A stretch of DNA of 64,000 nt from Candidatus Competibacteraceae bacterium (lineage in GTDB: Bacteria > Pseudomonadota > Gammaproteobacteria > Competibacterales > Competibacteraceae). Positions 8,895 to 17,339 of the stretch are shown here, piece after piece (position 1 is the first letter of the stretch; each line of letters starts with the position of its first letter). The notes beneath the pieces were generated by a model that did not search any database, had not been told where the DNA came from, and saw only the letters and a list, made by a program, of their open reading frames with translations. The stretch covers positions 3,111,001-3,175,000 of the forward strand of contig CP065007.1 in the NCBI GenBank assembly GCA_016699715.1, read 5' to 3'. Position numbers and translations under genes: made by a program.

Positions 8895-9682
8895 GGTTCG
8901 ATCTCCAGTTCCAGCCATCCGCTTGCGCCGGTGGATACAGTCACCCGGCTGGCGGTCGAGCGGGCGATGGCCCGCAGCAGCGGCAGACTCCGAGCGGCCG
9001 GATTGCCCAGCCGCAAGGTTTCGAGTTGAGGATCGTCCAAGCGGCTTGCCGGCCGGTCCGCGCGCCGTGCCAGCCGCAGTGTCGCCAGTCGCCGCTCGGT
9101 CGGCGCCGGATTCAGCACCAGCGCCACGGCGAACGGGGCGACGATCACCCGGCGTTCCGACAGCGGAAACGGCGGCGGCAGATCGTAGGCGACCAGTAGC
9201 ACCCGTGTCCGATCCGTCCAGGCCAGTGCCGCCGCCTCCATCAGACCAGCGGCAAAGCTGTCGTCGTAGGCGGAGAGGCTGAGCGAGGCCGCGGTGCAGC
9301 GGGTGGCGATCGACCAGTAACCGGCGGGTGTATTGTGCACCGAGTGATGGAAGTGAGTCGGCGAGACCGGCCGTTCGGGCAGGGTCAGTGCCGCGCAGAT
9401 CCTGTCCACCACCTCGCTGTCTCCGCCCGAGGAGGCCAGCACCGTTGGCAAGATGCCTGGATCGATGTCCGCTTGCAGGGCCGCTTCCTGGGTAACGTGC
9501 AGCGCCAGTTTGACGGTGGCGGTGGTGCGGCGCCGTTCGTTGGCCGGCAGCAGCGCGGCGCTGGCGGCGGGCATCGGCTCGGCGGCATACGGCCGCTCGC
9601 CGGCCAGCACCGCCCGACCATTCGGCCAGCCCGCCAGCCCCGGCGCCATCAGGCCCACGCCTTCCACCTGAAGTGTATTCAC
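8891..9682 (-). CDS. Ketosynthase-like chain length factor
   Basis: A 263-residue protein of the short beta-ketoacyl-synthase-like family found next to the ketosynthase in aryl polyene clusters (ApeC-like). It has ketosynthase-like N-terminal features (LASSGGDSEVVDRI, SPTHFHHSVHNTPAGYWSI) but no active-site cysteine motif, and it is much shorter than a full ketosynthase. It probably forms a heterodimer with the product of 9679-10875 and sets chain length. The start is the GTG at 9682: GGAGGG lies just upstream and GTGA is shared with the ketosynthase stop. The longer ATG reading from 9712 is less likely. Confidence 0.85.
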   Translation of the reverse strand: MNTLQVEGVGLMAPGLAGWPNGRAVLAGERPYAAEPMPAASAALLPANERRRTTATVKLALHVTQEAALQADIDPGILPTVLASSGGDSEVVDRICAALTLPERPVSPTHFHHSVHNTPAGYWSIATRCTAASLSLSAYDDSFAAGLMEAAALAWTDRTRVLLVAYDLPPPFPLSERRVIVAPFAVALVLNPAPTERRLATLRLARRADRPASRLDDPQLETLRLGNPAARSLPLLRAIARSTASRVTVSTGASGWLELEIEP

Positions 9683-10875
9683 GCGACCCTCCGTCCGAAC
9701 AACAGGCTGCAATTGGTGCCGCCGAAACCGAAGGAGTTGCTAAGCGCCACGCGCAGCGGTTGTTCCCGATTGTCCAGCACGACGCCCGCGCCCAGATTCG
9801 GATCGATCCGGCGGGTGTTGAGCGTTCCGGGAATCAGCCCGTGCTCCAGGCATAGCCAGACGAAAACCGCTTCGGTGATGCCGGCCGCGCCCAGAGTATG
9901 TCCGGTCCAGCCCTTGGTGGAACTGCACGGCGTATCCGGGCCGAATATTCGCAGTACCGCCCGGTCCTCGGCGGCGTCGTTCGACGGCGTGGCGGTGCCG
10001 TGCAGGTTGATGTAATCCACCTGCTCGGGACGGAGTTCCGCCCGCGCCAGCGCCTGTTGCATGGCCAGGGCCGCGCCGGCGCCCTCGGGATGGGCGGCGC
10101 TCATGTGGTGGGCGTCGCTGCTTTCCCCATAACCCAGCAGCAGGGGGCGCGCGTCGTCCGGTTCGGCCCATTCCAGCAGCGCGAATCCGGCCGCCTCGCC
10201 GAGGTTGAGACCGTCGCGGTCGGCGTCCCACGGCCGGCAGCGCTGGGAAGAGGCCAACTCCAGGGCGTTGAAGCCGTATAGCGTGGTCAGACACAGGCTG
10301 TCCACCCCACCCACCACGGCTGCGTCGCAGAACCCCGCCCGTAGATGCCGATAAGCGGAGGCGAAGGCCTTGGCGCTGGACGAGCAGGCGGTGGAAACCG
10401 CCAGCGCCACGCCGCTCAGCGCCAGCCAGCGGCGGGTGAAATCCGCCGCCGAAAACAGATTATGGGTATGTTGGTAATCGAAGTGATCCGGCAGGCGGCC
10501 GGTGGCGGGATCACGTTGGCGGTAGGCGTGTTCGGTGGCGCCGATGCCGGAGGTGCTGGTGCCGATGAAGACGCCGATCCGGTCGGCGCCATGGCGTTCA
10601 CGGGCCGCGCGCACCGCCGCGCCGAAGCGGTCCTGCTCCAGCCCCAGTCGCGCCAGGCGGTTGTTGCGGCAATCGAACGGCGCGAATTCCCCCGCCAACG
10701 GCGCCTCTTCCAGGCCGGCGACCCGCCCAATCCAGGTGGACAGGGCGGCGTCCTCGAAATCACAGGGACGCAGCCCGCTCTCCCCACGGCGCAGCGCCGT
10801 CAGCGCGGCGGCGACGCCCCGCCCCAGGGCATTGGTCACGGTATAGGCGGCAATCGCCAGCGGCTTGATGGCCAT
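9679..10875 (-). CDS. Beta-ketoacyl-ACP synthase (elongating ketosynthase)
   Basis: A 398-residue FabB/FabF-type condensing enzyme. The catalytic triad is complete: cysteine in STACSSSAKAF (about residue 163), histidine in NLHGTATPSND (about 298) and histidine in GHTLGAAG (about 333). Other family marks are GVFIGTSTSGIG and the C-terminal NSFGFGGTNCSLLFG. It lies directly before its chain-length-factor partner with a 4-nt overlap and 9 nt after the exporter gene. Within this operon it would extend the aryl starter by malonyl units. Confidence 0.94.
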   Translation of the reverse strand: MAIKPLAIAAYTVTNALGRGVAAALTALRRGESGLRPCDFEDAALSTWIGRVAGLEEAPLAGEFAPFDCRNNRLARLGLEQDRFGAAVRAARERHGADRIGVFIGTSTSGIGATEHAYRQRDPATGRLPDHFDYQHTHNLFSAADFTRRWLALSGVALAVSTACSSSAKAFASAYRHLRAGFCDAAVVGGVDSLCLTTLYGFNALELASSQRCRPWDADRDGLNLGEAAGFALLEWAEPDDARPLLLGYGESSDAHHMSAAHPEGAGAALAMQQALARAELRPEQVDYINLHGTATPSNDAAEDRAVLRIFGPDTPCSSTKGWTGHTLGAAGITEAVFVWLCLEHGLIPGTLNTRRIDPNLGAGVVLDNREQPLRVALSNSFGFGGTNCSLLFGRRVA

Positions 10876-10884
10876 GGTTCGACT

Positions 10885-13254
10885 TCAACTCATCCGGGTT
10901 AGCAACGGCCGCGCCAGCGCCAGGGCGGCGGCGAAACTGGCCACCACGCCCAGACTGACCGTCAGGCCGATGGCATGCAGCGCCGGCAGCGCGGACGTGG
11001 ACAATAGAGCAAACACGGTCAGCGCCGAACCGCAGCACACCAGCAGGGCGTGCAGGGTGCGGCGGCGCGCGGCCGGATCGGTGCCGGGCCGGCTGAAGAA
11101 CAAACCATAATCGACACCGATGCCCAATACCAGCAGTAGCGACACCAGATGGAACAGCGACAGCCGTTCACCCAACGCCAGCAGCGCCGCCACCACCACG
11201 ACCAGCGCCAGCAGCACCGGCAGCAGCGCGGCGGCGACACCCCGCCAGGACCGCAGTCCGATCCAGACCACCGCCACGATCAGCGCGGCGCCCCAGCCGA
11301 ACCGGAGCAGGGCGGTATCGCGGAAATCCGCCACCAGCCGGCTGGTTTCGGCTCGCAGGTCCAGGTAATACGCCTGGCTGTCGGCGGTTTGCGGCAGGTC
11401 GGCAATCAAGGCGCGCGCGTCCCGCACCCCGCTCAGCGGCAACAGCGCGGTCCAACCGCGTGCGCCGGCCAACAGCAGGGCATCGACCCGCGCGCCCAGC
11501 AGGGTGCCGCGCAGATCCTCGGGACGCAACGGCGGCGCGGTGCGCGCGGCGGCGACGGCGTCGAGAAAAGGCTGAAACAAGCCCGGCTTGAACGGCAATT
11601 CCATCGTGGCGGTGGCCAGATGGGCTGCCAGTGTCTCCGGCGCCGGTAGCTGGGCCTGCCGTTGCCACTGGGTCTGTTGGCTGGGCAGATAGCGCATGGG
11701 GCCGTCGTAGCCGTCCAGCGCGCCTTCCGCCTGGCGGGCGTCGAGCCAGGCGGCGACCCTTTCGCCGTGGCGCAACGCCGTTTCGGCGTCGGGCGCGGTG
11801 ATGACGATCAGGCGGCCGACCTCCGGGGCACCCAGGGCGGCGCGCAATTCCTGATCCAATTGCAGCAACTGGCGCGGCACCGGGCTGAGCGCGGCGATAT
11901 TGTCCTCCCACAGCGGCGGCGCCCGGATGATCAAAGCCGCCAGTAACAGCAGACCCAGGGCGCCGAATGCCAGCGCCAGTTTCGGCCGTGGTTCGAGCAG
12001 CCAGTCCGCCCAGGCGCCGACCTCGCCGGGACGCGGCGGTGCCCAGTCCGGTGGCAGCAGGGCCGGCAACAGCCAGCGCGCGGTCGCCACGGCGGCGGCA
12101 ATACCGGCGATGGTGAACACGCCCAACTGACTCAGGCCGGGAAAATCCGGGGTAATCATCGCCAGGCAGCCGAGCAGGGTGGTCGCCGCGCACAGCCGCA
12201 GGGTTGGCCACAACTGGCGCTGGGTCTCTTCGACGGTTTCTCCGGCACGCCGGTGGCTGAACAGGTAGGTGGGATAATCCAGCGTTTCGCCCAGCAGGGT
12301 CACGCTGAACGCGAGCGTGATCATGTACATCTTGCCGAAGAGCAGATCCACCGCCGCCGCGCCGGCCAGCAGGGCGGCCAGCATCGGCAGCGCGCCGGCC
12401 CAGACCGTGCGCGGCGACCGGTAGACCCCAATCAGGATCAGGACCATCGCCGCCATGGCCAGCGTGCTGCGCAGTTCCGCCTCGGCGCTGATCTGGTCCT
12501 CGGCCAGCGTCGCCAGCACGCCGGGACCGCTCATGGTGACAGTCACGCCGGTTCCGACGCCGGCGGCGGCGAAGCCGGCGCGAATCGCCGCCACCGCCTC
12601 GCGCTGGCCGGCCAGGTCGTAGCCGGAGGCACGGGTTTCGGCCAGCAACAGCGCGCGCGCGCCGTCGGGCGAGAACCACACTCCCAGCCGTTTGGCCGGC
12701 TCGCCGACCCCTCCCCGCCACACCCGCAGCAGGGTGAGCAATTCGCCGGTCGGGTCCCCCGGCAACCAGCGTTTCTGAAGCACCGCCAGCGGCGATTGCA
12801 ATTCCCGCAACCGCTGCTCCAGCGCGGCGCGCAAACCCTCGGCGGTGAAGCGTTCCGGCGCGACGGTCGGGCTGAGCCGGTAGCGGTGGGCGAACAATGC
12901 TTGCAATTCCGTCTCGGGCAGCGCGTCCGCGCCGTTGGCGACCCGCGCGAACAACTTGTTATCTCTTAAATTTTCAGCCAGCCGGCGACTGGCGGTGGCG
13001 CGCGCCGCTTCGGAGTCGCCGGCCAGACCGACCAGAATCAGGCGGGTGGTCGGGCCGCTGCGCAATTGTTCCAGCAACAAATCCGCGACCGGATCGGCGC
13101 GGGGCACGAAGACGGTCAGGTCGGCGGTCACTGGGGTGGTCGCCACGATCCAGCCGCAGCCTAGCGCGGCCAGCAGCCAGACCAGCGGAATCCACCCGCG
13201 GTGTCGGTTCTTCTTTTCGCTTGCGGGAACACCCCCGGAAGGAAGGGAATTCAC
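10885..13254 (-). CDS. MMPL/RND-type lipid exporter
   Basis: A 789-residue inner membrane protein with the MMPL layout: one N-terminal span (about 22-40), a large extracytoplasmic loop, a bundle of spans at about 255-400, a second large loop and a final bundle at about 640-785. Charged motifs in the bundles (SVTLLGETLDYPTYLFSHRRAGE and LVLGIGVDYGLFFSRPGTD) fit the predicted-exporter family found in aryl polyene and xanthomonadin clusters. It probably uses the proton gradient to move the polyene lipid out of the inner membrane. Its ATG overlaps the LolA-like gene stop by 4 nt. Confidence 0.88.
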   Translation of the reverse strand: MNSLPSGGVPASEKKNRHRGWIPLVWLLAALGCGWIVATTPVTADLTVFVPRADPVADLLLEQLRSGPTTRLILVGLAGDSEAARATASRRLAENLRDNKLFARVANGADALPETELQALFAHRYRLSPTVAPERFTAEGLRAALEQRLRELQSPLAVLQKRWLPGDPTGELLTLLRVWRGGVGEPAKRLGVWFSPDGARALLLAETRASGYDLAGQREAVAAIRAGFAAAGVGTGVTVTMSGPGVLATLAEDQISAEAELRSTLAMAAMVLILIGVYRSPRTVWAGALPMLAALLAGAAAVDLLFGKMYMITLAFSVTLLGETLDYPTYLFSHRRAGETVEETQRQLWPTLRLCAATTLLGCLAMITPDFPGLSQLGVFTIAGIAAAVATARWLLPALLPPDWAPPRPGEVGAWADWLLEPRPKLALAFGALGLLLLAALIIRAPPLWEDNIAALSPVPRQLLQLDQELRAALGAPEVGRLIVITAPDAETALRHGERVAAWLDARQAEGALDGYDGPMRYLPSQQTQWQRQAQLPAPETLAAHLATATMELPFKPGLFQPFLDAVAAARTAPPLRPEDLRGTLLGARVDALLLAGARGWTALLPLSGVRDARALIADLPQTADSQAYYLDLRAETSRLVADFRDTALLRFGWGAALIVAVVWIGLRSWRGVAAALLPVLLALVVVVAALLALGERLSLFHLVSLLLVLGIGVDYGLFFSRPGTDPAARRRTLHALLVCCGSALTVFALLSTSALPALHAIGLTVSLGVVASFAAALALARPLLTRMS

Positions 13255-13811
13255 CGTGGACTCACCGTCATCAGGCTACGGTCGCCGTCGGCTTCCAGCG
13301 TCTCCACGCTGTCGATCCAGGCCGCGCGGCCCCGGATGACGATGGCGGTCAGATATCGGGCGAATCCCGGCTCGCGCGGAGTAAGGCGCAGGCTCCATTC
13401 AGCGGGCGTTCCCTGGAAATCCAGCCGATAGTGGCGCTCCAGCGTTGCCCGGTCACCGGCCTGGGTGGCGCGAATCGCTTCGACAAAGGGACGCAGTTGC
13501 GGGTAACCGTTCAGATCGAATTGCCGGCGGCCGTCGGTCGGCGTTTCCACCGTTAGCCAATGCTCGTCGGCCTCGTATTCCTCCGGCTGTGGCCGCAAGG
13601 TCTGCTTGCGTAGATAGGCCGGCGCGCGGTAGGTCAACACCCCGCTGCTCACCAAGGGTTCCTGCAAGATGGCGAGCGTTTTTTCCTCGCGAAAGACCGC
13701 TTTCACCGTCGGTACCGCCGCCAGCGCCCGCATGACCTGATCCAAGGCCTCATCGGCGGCCGATAGCCCCAGCGGCCACCACAGTAACCATAACCATGCC
13801 CAGCGCTTCAT
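13251..13811 (-). CDS. LolA-like periplasmic carrier protein
   Basis: A 186-residue protein with a signal peptide (MKRWAWLWLLWWPLGLSAADE) and a LolA/LolB-like fold: DQVMRALAAVPTVKAVFREEKTLAIL at the N-terminus, then SGVLTYRAPAYLRKQT. LolA-type proteins have a hydrophobic cavity for lipid anchors; the homologues in aryl polyene clusters are thought to ferry the product across the periplasm. The start at 13811 is chosen for the signal peptide; the open frame continues upstream to 14204 only as a shadow of the dehydratase gene. It lies between the dehydratase and exporter genes with 4-nt overlaps on both sides. Confidence 0.85.
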   Translation of the reverse strand: MKRWAWLWLLWWPLGLSAADEALDQVMRALAAVPTVKAVFREEKTLAILQEPLVSSGVLTYRAPAYLRKQTLRPQPEEYEADEHWLTVETPTDGRRQFDLNGYPQLRPFVEAIRATQAGDRATLERHYRLDFQGTPAEWSLRLTPREPGFARYLTAIVIRGRAAWIDSVETLEADGDRSLMTVSPR

Positions 13812-14272
13812 GACGCCATTCCAGCCGTCGCTTGCGGCACGATGGTGATGCGGGTTTCCGCCAGCAAGCGGCCGGCGGCGCTGACCTGAATCGCATAGAG
13901 GCAATGAGCCCCGTCGCCCAGCAACAGGTGGGCGGCGACTTCCAGGGGTTCGGCGATGCCATCCAGGTCGGCGACGAACCAGCGGGCGTCGCGCAGCGCG
14001 GCCAGATAGCCGGGCGTCGCCGTCTGGCCGACCGCGCGGGCGCGCAGGCCACCGTGAATCGCCGCCGCCTGGCCGCCGTACTCGAAGGCCATCACGGCCG
14101 GTAGCCGACCCTGTCGCCGCAGGGGATTGACGGGATCGCGATGCGTTTGGGTCAGGCAGGTGATGGATTGCTCGTCCCAGGCGGTCACTGTCTCCAGCAG
14201 GCACATGGCGCCGGCATGCGGAATCAGTGTTTGAATTTGGCTCTTGTCGATCAACGGGGTTTCGGAATGCAT
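13808..14272 (-). CDS. HotDog-fold 3-hydroxyacyl-ACP dehydratase
   Basis: A 154-residue protein of the FabZ/FabA-like group found in aryl polyene clusters (ApeP-type). It has the conserved LIPHAGAMCLLETVTAWDEQSI start (H in PHAGAM is family-typical), and AVMAFEYGGQAAAIHGGL, where the glutamate is the likely catalytic acid. The start at 14272 uses TGATG, with the stop of the upstream YdcF gene overlapping by one base. It would dehydrate 3-hydroxyacyl-ACP to the conjugated enoyl form. No enoyl reductase occurs in the operon, which fits a polyene product. Confidence 0.86.
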   Translation of the reverse strand: MHSETPLIDKSQIQTLIPHAGAMCLLETVTAWDEQSITCLTQTHRDPVNPLRRQGRLPAVMAFEYGGQAAAIHGGLRARAVGQTATPGYLAALRDARWFVADLDGIAEPLEVAAHLLLGDGAHCLYAIQVSAAGRLLAETRITIVPQATAGMAS

Positions 14273-14970
14273 CAGGTAATCCGGGCCAGACTGTGGCGGT
14301 TGCCGGTCCAGCGCGACCAGGTCTTGCCCACCGCGTACCAATGCAGGTAGTACGTCTCCAGCGCCAAGCGCCAGAAAGTCCAGGGATCGCGGCGCAGGCG
14401 CTCCTCGGCGGCGCACAACACCGCTTGCAGACCCAGACCGCGCGCCAGTACCTGACCGCGGGCCAGGTGGTAGCGGCTGGTCACCAGCACGAAGGGGCGT
14501 TCGCGCAGATCGACCAGCAGTTGCCGGGCGTGGCGCAGGTTGTCGAGCGTGTTCAGGGATTGATCCTCGATCGCCAGGCGGGAGGCGGGAATGCCGAGTT
14601 CAAGGAGCCATTCCCGGCCGCGTTCCGCTTCGCTGACGCGACCGCCGGTGCGGCCGCCGACCAGCAGGATACGTCGCCGGGGATCGGCCCGGTACAAGGC
14701 GGCGGCGCGGTGCAGCCGGCGGGCATAACCGGGAGCTACCTGGTCGCCTTGCAGGCGCGCGCCCAGCACCACCACCCAATCGCCGCCGGTGCCTGCGGGG
14801 GTGCACGGGGTATCGCGGGCGACACGCCAGACTCGATGCAGCCACCACAGCCCGCTCAGGCCCAGGGTTGCCAGCAGCAGCAGGTTGGACAGTAGCAGGG
14901 TGGTCAGGCCGTCCCAACCCATGCCGCGTTGGCGGACGAAGCGCCGGGCCGGTGTCGCGGCCGGCTTCAT
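14272..14970 (-). CDS. YdcF/DUF218 family protein
   Basis: A 232-residue protein with one membrane span at about 22-45 and a DUF218 domain: VVVLGARLQGDQVAPGYARRLHRAAALYR, then ILLVGGRTGGRVSEAERG and SLNTLDNLRHARQLL, ending with VTSRYHLARG. Relatives such as ElyC and SanA act on envelope biogenesis, but the chemistry is not known. It overlaps the acyltransferase stop by 4 nt. A YdcF protein is not a standard member of aryl polyene operons as far as I recall, so its inclusion here is of interest. Confidence 0.82.
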   Translation of the reverse strand: MKPAATPARRFVRQRGMGWDGLTTLLLSNLLLLATLGLSGLWWLHRVWRVARDTPCTPAGTGGDWVVVLGARLQGDQVAPGYARRLHRAAALYRADPRRRILLVGGRTGGRVSEAERGREWLLELGIPASRLAIEDQSLNTLDNLRHARQLLVDLRERPFVLVTSRYHLARGQVLARGLGLQAVLCAAEERLRRDPWTFWRLALETYYLHWYAVGKTWSRWTGNRHSLARIT

Positions 14971-15866
14971 GATCCGTCCTCTTCCCAGTAGTCGTAAAAA
15001 TTGAACCAGTTATAGGGCGCGAGGCGCGCGTAATGCTCCAGTCGGTCGGCATAGCGCTGTACCCAAACGCCGAGTTGCTCCCGCCGCTGGCGCCGGTCCA
15101 GAACGATGCGCTCGGCCAACGGTTCGAAATGGATGTCGTAGCGGTTGCCACCCCGATACAGGCCGAAGCACAGCATCACCGGGCAGTTCATGAGCGCCGC
15201 CAGCAGGATGGGTCCGATCGGCAAGGCGGTTTCCTGGCCGAAGAAGCGGCAACGCACCGTTTTCTCGCCTCGCGCCACCCGGTCCCCCAATGCGCCGATC
15301 ATATAGCCCTGCTCCAGGCTTTCCTGGACTTTCAACAGGGTATCGGGCGTACCGATGGGGATGATGGTTTGCGCCAGCGCCGGATTCAAGGCATCCAACA
15401 ACTGGGTCATGGCCCGATTGTGCGTGGTGTTCATCAAGATTTTGATCGGAAGGTGGCGCAAGCTTACGCCGAGCGCTCGCAAGGCGTCGAAACTGCCCAG
15501 GTGCGATCCTAGCAGGAGGCAACCCTGCCCGGACGCCGCCTGATCCAGAATGCGTTGGCCACCGAAAATCTCGATCTCGAACTGCTCCAGGCGCCCGGTC
15601 AGGAAATAGACCCGATCCAGAATGGTGGCGGCGAAGCAGTGGATGTGGCGAAACAACGCCCGCCAGCCCGGCTCGCGACCCAGTGCCCGCCGCAGGTAAT
15701 GCCGGGAACTACGCCGCGCCGCCGTGGCGGTCGCCAGAAAATACAGGGTGATGGGATAGAGCAGAACACCTCCCACGGATCGGCCGATATGCAGAGCGAT
15801 CCAGCAAATCAGTCGCAGTGCCAGCGGATTGCCTCGTTCCGGCAACCGTGCCCACTGCCGGCTCAT
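14967..15866 (-). CDS. LpxL/HtrB-like lipid A acyltransferase family protein
   Basis: A 299-residue membrane-associated acyltransferase. After an N-terminal hydrophobic segment (ICWIALHIGRSVGGVLLYPITLYFLA) comes the catalytic HxxxxD motif in LLLGSHLGSFDALRALG, and later GALGDRVARGEKTVRCRFFGQETALPIGPILLA, typical of LpxL-like proteins in aryl polyene and xanthomonadin clusters. The start at 15866 gives an ATGA overlap with the deacetylase stop; the open frame upstream to 16031 has no homology. It probably transfers an acyl chain, possibly the polyene itself, to a membrane lipid or glycan. Confidence 0.88.
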   Translation of the reverse strand: MSRQWARLPERGNPLALRLICWIALHIGRSVGGVLLYPITLYFLATATAARRSSRHYLRRALGREPGWRALFRHIHCFAATILDRVYFLTGRLEQFEIEIFGGQRILDQAASGQGCLLLGSHLGSFDALRALGVSLRHLPIKILMNTTHNRAMTQLLDALNPALAQTIIPIGTPDTLLKVQESLEQGYMIGALGDRVARGEKTVRCRFFGQETALPIGPILLAALMNCPVMLCFGLYRGGNRYDIHFEPLAERIVLDRRQRREQLGVWVQRYADRLEHYARLAPYNWFNFYDYWEEDGS

Positions 15867-16780
15867 GCACGACCCGCTCTCGACACGACGGGCGCGGCGC
15901 GTTCCTCCATCATCGATTCCCTCGCGCCATTTTCGGTCAGGAGCGCGCCGGTTTCCGGCGACGACTCCCAGCCGTCCGGCCAAGGCGCGCTCTCCGGCTG
16001 TGCCAGCAAGCGATCCAGACGAACGAAGCAAAAGCCCCGCGCGCGCAGCCCGTCGATCGTCAGTTGCGCGGTCTCCAGCACCTGCTGGGGATCGAAGCGC
16101 GACACGCCATAGTAGAGTTCATGCAACAGAATGATCGAACCGTTGCGTGCCCGGCGGACGATACGGGTCGCGATGCGCGTCGGGTCGCGGTACAGCCCTT
16201 CCAGACCCCGCACGTCCCAGGCAATGTTGCCAAGGCGCAGACGCGCCAGTGCCTTGGCCAAACCCGGGCACGATGCCCCGACCGGCGTCCGCGCGAAGCG
16301 CGGGGCATAACCCAGAATTTCGGTGAAGGCGCGGTTGGCCGCCTCGAATTCGGCGATGATCCGCTGGGTGGATGAAAACGCCCAATCATGGCCATGCCGG
16401 TTGGAATGATTGCCAATCAGGTGACCGTCGGCGGCGGCTTGCGCCACCAGGGCCGGATATTGTCGGGCCGCCTCGCCCACGTAGAAAAACACGGCGCGGA
16501 TTCGTTCGCGTCGCAGCAGTTCGAGCAGCAGTGGAGTGATGGCGGGATCGGGGCCATCGTCGAAGGTCAAGGCCACCCAGGGTTGCTCAGCCGAACCGCG
16601 GCACACCGCCCGCAGGTAGAAATCCAGGCACGGCACCAACGCGCCGACCGCCAGCAGCACGATGTAGAATCCCGCCAGCCCGGTCAGCAACCAGGTTCGG
16701 CCCGGACTGGCGTCCACCAAGGCCAGGGTCAGGCCAAACGCGCTCATGACCCAGGCGGTACTCCACGCAAATCGACTCAT
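15863..16780 (-). CDS. NodB-type polysaccharide deacetylase
   Basis: A 305-residue carbohydrate esterase family 4 protein. Two N-terminal hydrophobic segments (about 8-25 and 30-52) anchor it to the membrane. The NodB motifs are present: VALTFDDGPDP (catalytic and metal-binding aspartates), HLIGNHSNRHGHDW (HxxxxH-type metal ligands), RTPVG with the conserved arginine, WDVRG, and ILLHELYYG. It would remove an acetyl group from an N-acetyl sugar. Located first after the ACP gene in the operon, it may create the free amino group on the carbohydrate to which the polyene is later joined; this is inference. Confidence 0.88.
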   Translation of the reverse strand: MSRFAWSTAWVMSAFGLTLALVDASPGRTWLLTGLAGFYIVLLAVGALVPCLDFYLRAVCRGSAEQPWVALTFDDGPDPAITPLLLELLRRERIRAVFFYVGEAARQYPALVAQAAADGHLIGNHSNRHGHDWAFSSTQRIIAEFEAANRAFTEILGYAPRFARTPVGASCPGLAKALARLRLGNIAWDVRGLEGLYRDPTRIATRIVRRARNGSIILLHELYYGVSRFDPQQVLETAQLTIDGLRARGFCFVRLDRLLAQPESAPWPDGWESSPETGALLTENGARESMMEERAAPVVSRAGRA

Positions 16781-16876
16781 CGCTACCGATCAGATCAGCA
16801 ACAACCGGATGATTTTACTTGCCCATCGGTCCGGACCGACGGGTGCGGAAACAGCGTTCCTCGCGGCGATCGATTC

Positions 16877-17146
16877 TTAACGGGCGCGGCATTGCGCGAT
16901 ATGCGCGCTCAGGGCACGCAGCGAGGCGAACACACGCTGGTTTTCCTTGTCGTCGGAACGCAATTGAAAGCCATAAGTTTTCGAAATCGCCAGCGCCAGT
17001 TCCAGAGCGTCGATGGAGTCCAGGCCGAGCCCTTCGCCGAACAGCGGTTCTTCGGGAGCGATTTCCTCCGGACGGATATCTTCCAGGTGCAGGGTCTCGA
17101 CCAACAGCCGAGCCACCTCCAACTCGAACGGCGAGAGAACATCCAT
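16877..17146 (-). CDS. Acyl carrier protein
   Basis: An 89-residue carrier protein. The phosphopantetheine attachment serine lies in GEGLGLDSIDALELALAI, and the acidic helix II surface is present. The ATG at 17146 has GAGGT a few bases upstream and starts MDVLSPFELEVARLL, like the ACPs of aryl polyene and xanthomonadin operons. It is the first gene of the minus-strand operon, followed by a 96-nt gap. Only one ACP gene is seen, whereas many such clusters have two. Confidence 0.9.
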   Translation of the reverse strand: MDVLSPFELEVARLLVETLHLEDIRPEEIAPEEPLFGEGLGLDSIDALELALAISKTYGFQLRSDDKENQRVFASLRALSAHIAQCRAR

Positions 17147-17339
17147 GGGTGACCTCGTCAAGATGGGGGATGTGGGCGCAACGGCGCTATCGAAGCTTGT
17201 GAATTCGAGCATAAACTATACCATGGCTTACCCAAAAAACTTCTTTCCCAAAACCCGAACGGCTCGAACCCAACACGGTCTCTCGCATTGATGAGCAGCG
17301 ATAACCTCTTATATTTGTAGCGCTTGCAAGACGACGCGC
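17147..17339. promoter_or_regulatory. Divergent promoter region between ACP and chorismatase genes
   Basis: The 193-nt space holds the promoters of both arms of the cluster. For the plus strand, TTGATG at 17288-17293 and TATATT at 17310-17315 are 16 nt apart and lie about 25 nt before the chorismatase start. For the minus strand a TATAGT hexamer (complement at 17215-17220) is a possible -10 element, without a good -35. The region is noticeably AT-richer than its flanks. Confidence 0.45.

Noticed and set aside
11168..12721. 517-codon frame inside the exporter gene on the same strand
   Set aside because: Out-of-frame reading of the MMPL gene, which alone shows membrane spans and family motifs.
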